From: Candidatus Rokuibacteriota bacterium
Lineage (GTDB): Bacteria > Methylomirabilota > Methylomirabilia > Rokubacteriales > CSP1-6
NCBI GenBank assembly: GCA_016188005.1
Contig: JACPIQ010000035.1
Coordinates: 1-64,000 of the forward strand
Length of the DNA stretch: 64,000 bases
Reading direction: 5' to 3'
Shown: piece by piece, positions 60,672 through 64,000 of the stretch
Layout of the letters: the number at the start of each line of letters is the position of its first letter
How positions within the stretch are numbered: the first letter of the stretch is position 1
The notes under the pieces: model-generated
What the model was told of the DNA's origin: nothing
The model's database searches: none
What the model saw: only the letters and a program-made list of their open reading frames with translations
Translations under genes and position numbers: made by a program

Positions 60672-61160
60672 TCACGGGCTCGACAGCAGCGCGAAGATGC
60701 GGCGGATCAGCTGCTCGTGATCCGTCACGTTGTGCGGAAAGATGCCCATCTCCTCCACGCGGGCGAGGTCCGTCGTCCGGCACCGGGCCCCCGGCGCCCA
60801 GGCGGACAGCGCGAAGGCCTGGAAGCAGGAGCGCCCGCTCTCGGGCCGGTCGCTCACCAGGACGAAGTGGAGATCCGGCCACTGCCGCCGCGCCATCTGG
60901 AACAGCGACCGCTCCCCGCGCTGCTCCTCCACCGACAGGAACTGGTCGATGGACGGGTGATAGCGCACCTCGATGAGGAAGTCCCGGTCGCCGCTGGCAC
61001 CGGCCGGCCGGACGTGGAAGTCCGGCGAGAAGTCCTCGCGGCCGACGCGGAGCCCGGCGGTCCCCTCCCGGCGGTACGGCACGACTTCGTAGCGCGCCCG
61101 ACGGAAGATGGACTCCACCAGGGCCTCGGCCACACGGTTCTTGGCTTCCATGAGGTCCAT
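60672..61160 (-). CDS. Hypothetical protein, possible PD-(D/E)XK-like fold
   Basis: 162 residues, start ATG 61160 with a poor ribosome site; MEAKNR one turn later is an alternative. The pattern AKNRVAEALVESIFRRARYEVVPYR, DFSPDFHVRP and DFLIEVRYH resembles the alpha-beta core of PD-(D/E)XK nucleases, with Asp, then Glu-x-Arg where the motif normally has Lys. Activity is therefore uncertain. Its start is 25 bases after the stop of the HD gene, in the same direction. I do not recognise the family. Confidence 0.65.
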   Translation of the reverse strand: MDLMEAKNRVAEALVESIFRRARYEVVPYRREGTAGLRVGREDFSPDFHVRPAGASGDRDFLIEVRYHPSIDQFLSVEEQRGERSLFQMARRQWPDLHFVLVSDRPESGRSCFQAFALSAWAPGARCRTTDLARVEEMGIFPHNVTDHEQLIRRIFALLSSP

Positions 61161-61185
61161 GGCGGGGGGCGCGATCCCGGTCTCG

Positions 61186-62589
61186 CTACAGGTTGGTGGG
61201 GTGGGCGGGGCGGTCTTCGGTGAGCGCCCGCTCCAGCGCGACGGCCAGGTGCCGATCGTGCTCGTGGGTGGCGGCGAAGATCCGGCACTGCGCGACCTTC
61301 CCCGGCAGGTACTTCAGGAGCTCCTTCAGCGGCTCGGCCGAGACGCTCCGGGCCGCCGAGTCGTAGACGTAGATCTGCCGGTCCTGCATCCCGATCGGGT
61401 TGAGCGGGCGCGGGTCCTGCTGCGCCATGTCGATCTTGAACGGGAAGGCCCGGAGGGCCGGCGGCAGGTACTCGCGCACCAGGCCCTCCAGCTCCTCGGC
61501 CTTCATGAACCCCTGACCGCGGCGCGGCTCGAAGATATCGAGCACGACCTCGTGGGACATGCGCCACTTGAGCCGCCGCTCCAGCACCCGTCGCCACTCG
61601 AGCCCCAGCGCCCGTCGCTCGGGGTCCTCGGCGTCGGGCCAGCGCGCCACCTCCTCGAGGAGGGTCCACTCCGTCATGCGCAGGTAGGGGGCGAGATCCT
61701 TGTGGATGTCGTGGGGAAACGCCAGCCGCATGGTGTCCCGGAAGATCTCCTTCAGGTGCAGGTCGATGCCGCGGGTCGTGCGGTGGTAGTAGACGTTGCT
61801 GTACATGTAGAACCGCGCGTTGAGGAACATGACGAAGGCCTGGATGCCGCCGCGGTCGAGCGTGAGCCCCTTGTCGCTGCAGAACGAGTAGTAGATGATC
61901 CGGTCCACGTCGATGGGGCCCACGGCGACCCCGCACATGTACGAGTCGCGGAGGACGTAGTCCATGTTGTCGGCGGTGTAGATCCCGGAGAGCAGCGGCT
62001 TGAGGTGGCCAAGCCAGCGGGGGTGCTCGGCCTCGGGCAGGGAGAAGGTCTTGCCCATCAGGTAGCAGATCCAGGCGGGGTCGATGACCTCGCCCGGCTC
62101 GAAGCGGCCCGAGGGGCTGCGCGTGAGCGCCCGCAGCAGGTCGCCCAGCTCCTCGCGGATGATGCGCTGCCCGACCTTCTCGTGGGTCAGGCCGAAGTCG
62201 GCGAGGAAGTTGTCGTCGAAAAAGTGGCCGAAGGGCCCGTGCCCCACGTCGTGCAGGAGCCCGGCCATGCGCAGGAGCTCCTCCAGCAGGGCCGCCGAGG
62301 GGGCGTCGGGGAACTCGGCCTTCAGCGAGGGGTGCAGCTGCTGCGCGAAGCGACCGGCCAGGTGCATGGCGCCCAGGGAATGCTGGAAGCGGCTGTGCTC
62401 GGCCGCCGGGTAGACCCAGCGCGCCGACTGCAGCTGCGGCACGCGCCGGAGGCGCTGCATCCACGGCGAGTCGATGAGGTCCTGCTCCGTGCTCTCCCCG
62501 GGGATCCCGTCCGGACGCGTGTAGAGGATGTAGCGGTGGATGGGGTCGGCGATGAGCCCGCGCCCCTGGTAGGTATCGATGCCCTGCAT
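61186..62589 (-). CDS. HD-domain phosphohydrolase (SAMHD1/dGTPase-like)
   Basis: 467 residues. The HD-domain metal site is complete: His65 (AEHSRFQHSLGAMHLA), His113-Asp114 (LLHDVGHGPFGH) and Asp in TADNMDYVLRDS. The DSPWMQRLRRVPQLQSARWVYP preamble is characteristic of the SAMHD1/YdhJ-type family of nucleotide phosphohydrolases. A C-terminal region (PFKIDMAQQDPRPLNPIGM) with a conserved tail follows. It may hydrolyse dNTPs or other nucleotides; allosteric sites were not evaluated. It is in a minus-strand run with the HtrA-like and nuclease-like genes. Confidence 0.92.
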   Translation of the reverse strand: MQGIDTYQGRGLIADPIHRYILYTRPDGIPGESTEQDLIDSPWMQRLRRVPQLQSARWVYPAAEHSRFQHSLGAMHLAGRFAQQLHPSLKAEFPDAPSAALLEELLRMAGLLHDVGHGPFGHFFDDNFLADFGLTHEKVGQRIIREELGDLLRALTRSPSGRFEPGEVIDPAWICYLMGKTFSLPEAEHPRWLGHLKPLLSGIYTADNMDYVLRDSYMCGVAVGPIDVDRIIYYSFCSDKGLTLDRGGIQAFVMFLNARFYMYSNVYYHRTTRGIDLHLKEIFRDTMRLAFPHDIHKDLAPYLRMTEWTLLEEVARWPDAEDPERRALGLEWRRVLERRLKWRMSHEVVLDIFEPRRGQGFMKAEELEGLVREYLPPALRAFPFKIDMAQQDPRPLNPIGMQDRQIYVYDSAARSVSAEPLKELLKYLPGKVAQCRIFAATHEHDRHLAVALERALTEDRPAHPTNL

Positions 62590-62603
62590 GCCCTGAGGCC
62601 CGC

Positions 62604-63620
62604 CTACTTCTCCGTGGTCCGGTAGACGCGGTACCGGTCCGCCGGGCGCACCGTGATCGTCTGGCGCCGCCCGGCGCGCTCGATCACGATGTCGACCGGC
62701 TCGCCCACGCGGTGCTCCCACAGCCGCGCGTAGAACTCCTCCTGGCTGGACACGCGCCGGCCCCCCACCGTCACGAGCAGGTCGCCGGGACGGAAGCCCG
62801 CCGGCGCGGCGGGGCCGACCGGGGAGACGCCCTGCACCACCACGCCGCCGCCCTCCCGGGTCTCGGTCACCAGCCCGAGCCAGGGCCGCGGCCGGCGGCT
62901 CTCCACCCGGCCGCGCGCCAGGAGCTCGTCCTTGCTGGCCAGGAACTTCTCGATCGGGATCGCCAGGTTCACGAGCGCGCCCTCGCCCAGCCGGAGCGAG
63001 GTGACCCCCACGATCCGGCCAGAGGACCCGACCAGCGCGGCGCCGCCGAAGGCCGGGTTGGCCGGCGAGACGATGAAGGCGCGGTCGAGCAGGTACTCCC
63101 ACGGCGCCGAGTAGCGCCGGATCTCGACCACCCGCCCATGGGTGGCCACCAGCTCGTCCCCGCCGGTGATGCCCAGGGTCACCGTGCGGTCCCCGGCGGC
63201 CATGGCGGTGGAGTCGCCGAGGGGCGCCGCCGGCCACGGGCCGGGCCAGGCGAGCTTGATCACGCCCAGCCCCGCCTCGAGATCGAGCCCCACGAGGCGC
63301 CCCGGGACCCTGCGGCCATCCTGGAGCGCCACGGTGATGTGCTCGGCGTCGAGGAGCAGATAGCTCACCGTGATGGCGAGGCCGGCCGGGTCGAAGATCA
63401 CCGCGCTGCCGGAGCGGTGGACTCCGAGCGTGGCCGCCGACGGGCGGTCGCCGGGCACCTGCACGCGCAGGCCCACCACGGCGGGTGCCGCGGCGCGGGC
63501 GAAGGCGGGCAACCCCGGCACGGCCGAGGGCTCGGGGCGGCGCTCGGAGCCCGTGGGGGCGGCCATGAGCACCGCGGGCAGTCCGAGCAGCGCGAGGAGG
63601 AATGCGACGGGGCGTCGCAT
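62604..63620 (-). CDS. HtrA-like pseudoprotease with PDZ domain
   Basis: 338 residues: signal peptide (FLLALLGLPAVLMAAPTG), trypsin-like double barrel, and a C-terminal PDZ (VVVQGVSPVGPAAPAGFRPGDLLVTVGGRRVSS). The fold is clear, with GSAVIFDPAGLAIT, DGRRVPGRLVGLDLEAGLGVIKL and ALVGSSGRIVGV. All catalytic residues of HtrA/DegP are lost: the His of TNNHVV is Tyr87 (TVSYLLL), the Asp of the second motif is Gly117, and the Ser of GNSGG is Gly192 (NPAFGGAAL). It cannot be a serine protease by that mechanism. A periplasmic chaperone or PDZ-binding scaffold role is inference. Confidence 0.87.
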   Translation of the reverse strand: MRRPVAFLLALLGLPAVLMAAPTGSERRPEPSAVPGLPAFARAAAPAVVGLRVQVPGDRPSAATLGVHRSGSAVIFDPAGLAITVSYLLLDAEHITVALQDGRRVPGRLVGLDLEAGLGVIKLAWPGPWPAAPLGDSTAMAAGDRTVTLGITGGDELVATHGRVVEIRRYSAPWEYLLDRAFIVSPANPAFGGAALVGSSGRIVGVTSLRLGEGALVNLAIPIEKFLASKDELLARGRVESRRPRPWLGLVTETREGGGVVVQGVSPVGPAAPAGFRPGDLLVTVGGRRVSSQEEFYARLWEHRVGEPVDIVIERAGRRQTITVRPADRYRVYRTTEK

Positions 63621-63625
63621 GCGGC

Positions 63626-64000
63626 TTATCCCGGCGCGTACTGCCGGTCGTAGTAGGCCTTGAACTCGCCTGACTTGATGGGCCGCCACCACGCGGCGTG
63701 GTGGCGGTACCACTCGACGGTAGCGGCCAGCGCGACGGGGAAGGCATGGGCCGGCGTCCAGCCGAGCCCGCGCACCTTCGCGCTGTCGAGGGCATAGCGG
63801 CGATCATGCCCGGGACGGTCGGTGACGGGGGTGATGAGCGACTCGGGCTTGCCCAGGAGCCGCAGGATCTGCCGCGTGAGCACGATGTTCTCGACCTCGT
63901 TGACGCCGCCGATGTTGTAGATCTCCCCGTCCCTGCCGCGCCGCAGGACGAGGTCGATGGCAGCGCAGTTGTCGAGGACGTAGAGCCAGTCGCGCACGTT
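63626..64000 (-). CDS. rfbB: dTDP-glucose 4,6-dehydratase, C-terminal part
   Basis: The last 124 residues of an extended SDR sugar dehydratase whose 5' part lies beyond the window. NVRDWLYVLDNCAAIDLVLRRG, GEIYNIGGVNEVENIVLTRQIL, ITPVTDRPGHDRRYALDSAK and LGWTPAHAFPVALAATVEWYR are the RfbB C-terminal signatures. It forms dTDP-4-keto-6-deoxyglucose in rhamnose or other deoxysugar synthesis. Its TAA lies 5 bases before the HtrA-like start. Confidence 0.93.
   Translation of the reverse strand, partial: NVRDWLYVLDNCAAIDLVLRRGRDGEIYNIGGVNEVENIVLTRQILRLLGKPESLITPVTDRPGHDRRYALDSAKVRGLGWTPAHAFPVALAATVEWYRHHAAWWRPIKSGEFKAYYDRQYAPG

Noticed and set aside
62604-63620. Active DegP/DegQ protease
   Set aside because: His, Asp and Ser positions are Tyr, Gly and Gly.

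Overview
The window is about 64 kb of very GC-rich chromosomal DNA, densely packed with genes on both strands and with few gaps over 250 bases. I see no tRNA, rRNA, phage or transposase gene. PpiD, an RND pump, a BamE-like protein and RfbB point to a Gram-negative-type cell. The abundance of Liv-type ABC transporters, acyl-CoA dehydrogenases, B12-dependent mutases and DUF6285 resembles what I remember of Candidatus Rokubacteria (Methylomirabilota) or related soil lineages. That placement is inference; nothing here is a taxonomic marker.

Region 1 (1-16876) is an acyl-CoA catabolic island. A minus-strand operon runs SDR, two acyl-CoA dehydrogenases, APH-type kinase, DUF6285 protein, biotin-dependent carboxylase (two subunits) and a PEP-mutase-family enzyme. 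A divergent plus-strand operon encodes a TetR regulator, a mutase large subunit with rebuilt active-site positions, its separate B12 subunit and an acyl-CoA ligase. The kinase plus the RLGDGADEVH-type dehydrogenase match the logic of the Lva/ACAD11 route for 4-hydroxyacyl-CoA. A small cold-shock-like gene follows, with a striking hairpin over its ribosome binding site.

Region 2 (16933-35883) holds a DinB protein, an MmgE/PrpD protein, a hexaheme cytochrome and two branched-chain-amino-acid-type ABC systems. The first (minus strand) is interrupted by a GT39-like membrane protein and a methyltransferase, and lies downstream of a MaoC/CitE pair. The second (plus strand) carries a hydantoinase and an isochorismatase-fold hydrolase between its ATPase genes. 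A GDT1-type cation exporter closes it.

Region 3 (36065-49588) holds an isolated DGQHR-domain gene, greA, an RND pump with an unusual insertion, a cysteine hydrolase, PpiD, a purine permease lacking its central half, TrmI, two MFS transporters and a VOC protein. A 30-bp inverted repeat lies upstream of ppiD.

Region 4 (49667-58411) is the most coherent system. A glutaryl-CoA dehydrogenase lacking the residues needed for decarboxylation sits beside a GcdA-type carboxyltransferase. Biotin carrier, gamma and beta subunits of a Na+ pump are transcribed divergently. Together they predict glutaryl-CoA to glutaconyl-CoA to crotonyl-CoA with Na+ export. An LLM flavoprotein, a second mutase and a flavoprotein reductase follow.

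Region 5 (58645-64000) has a patatin-like membrane lipase, a nuclease-like small protein, an HD phosphohydrolase, an HtrA-like protein with all three catalytic residues replaced, and the end of rfbB. Several genes have a -10-like hexamer only 8-10 bases before the start codon, suggesting leaderless mRNAs.
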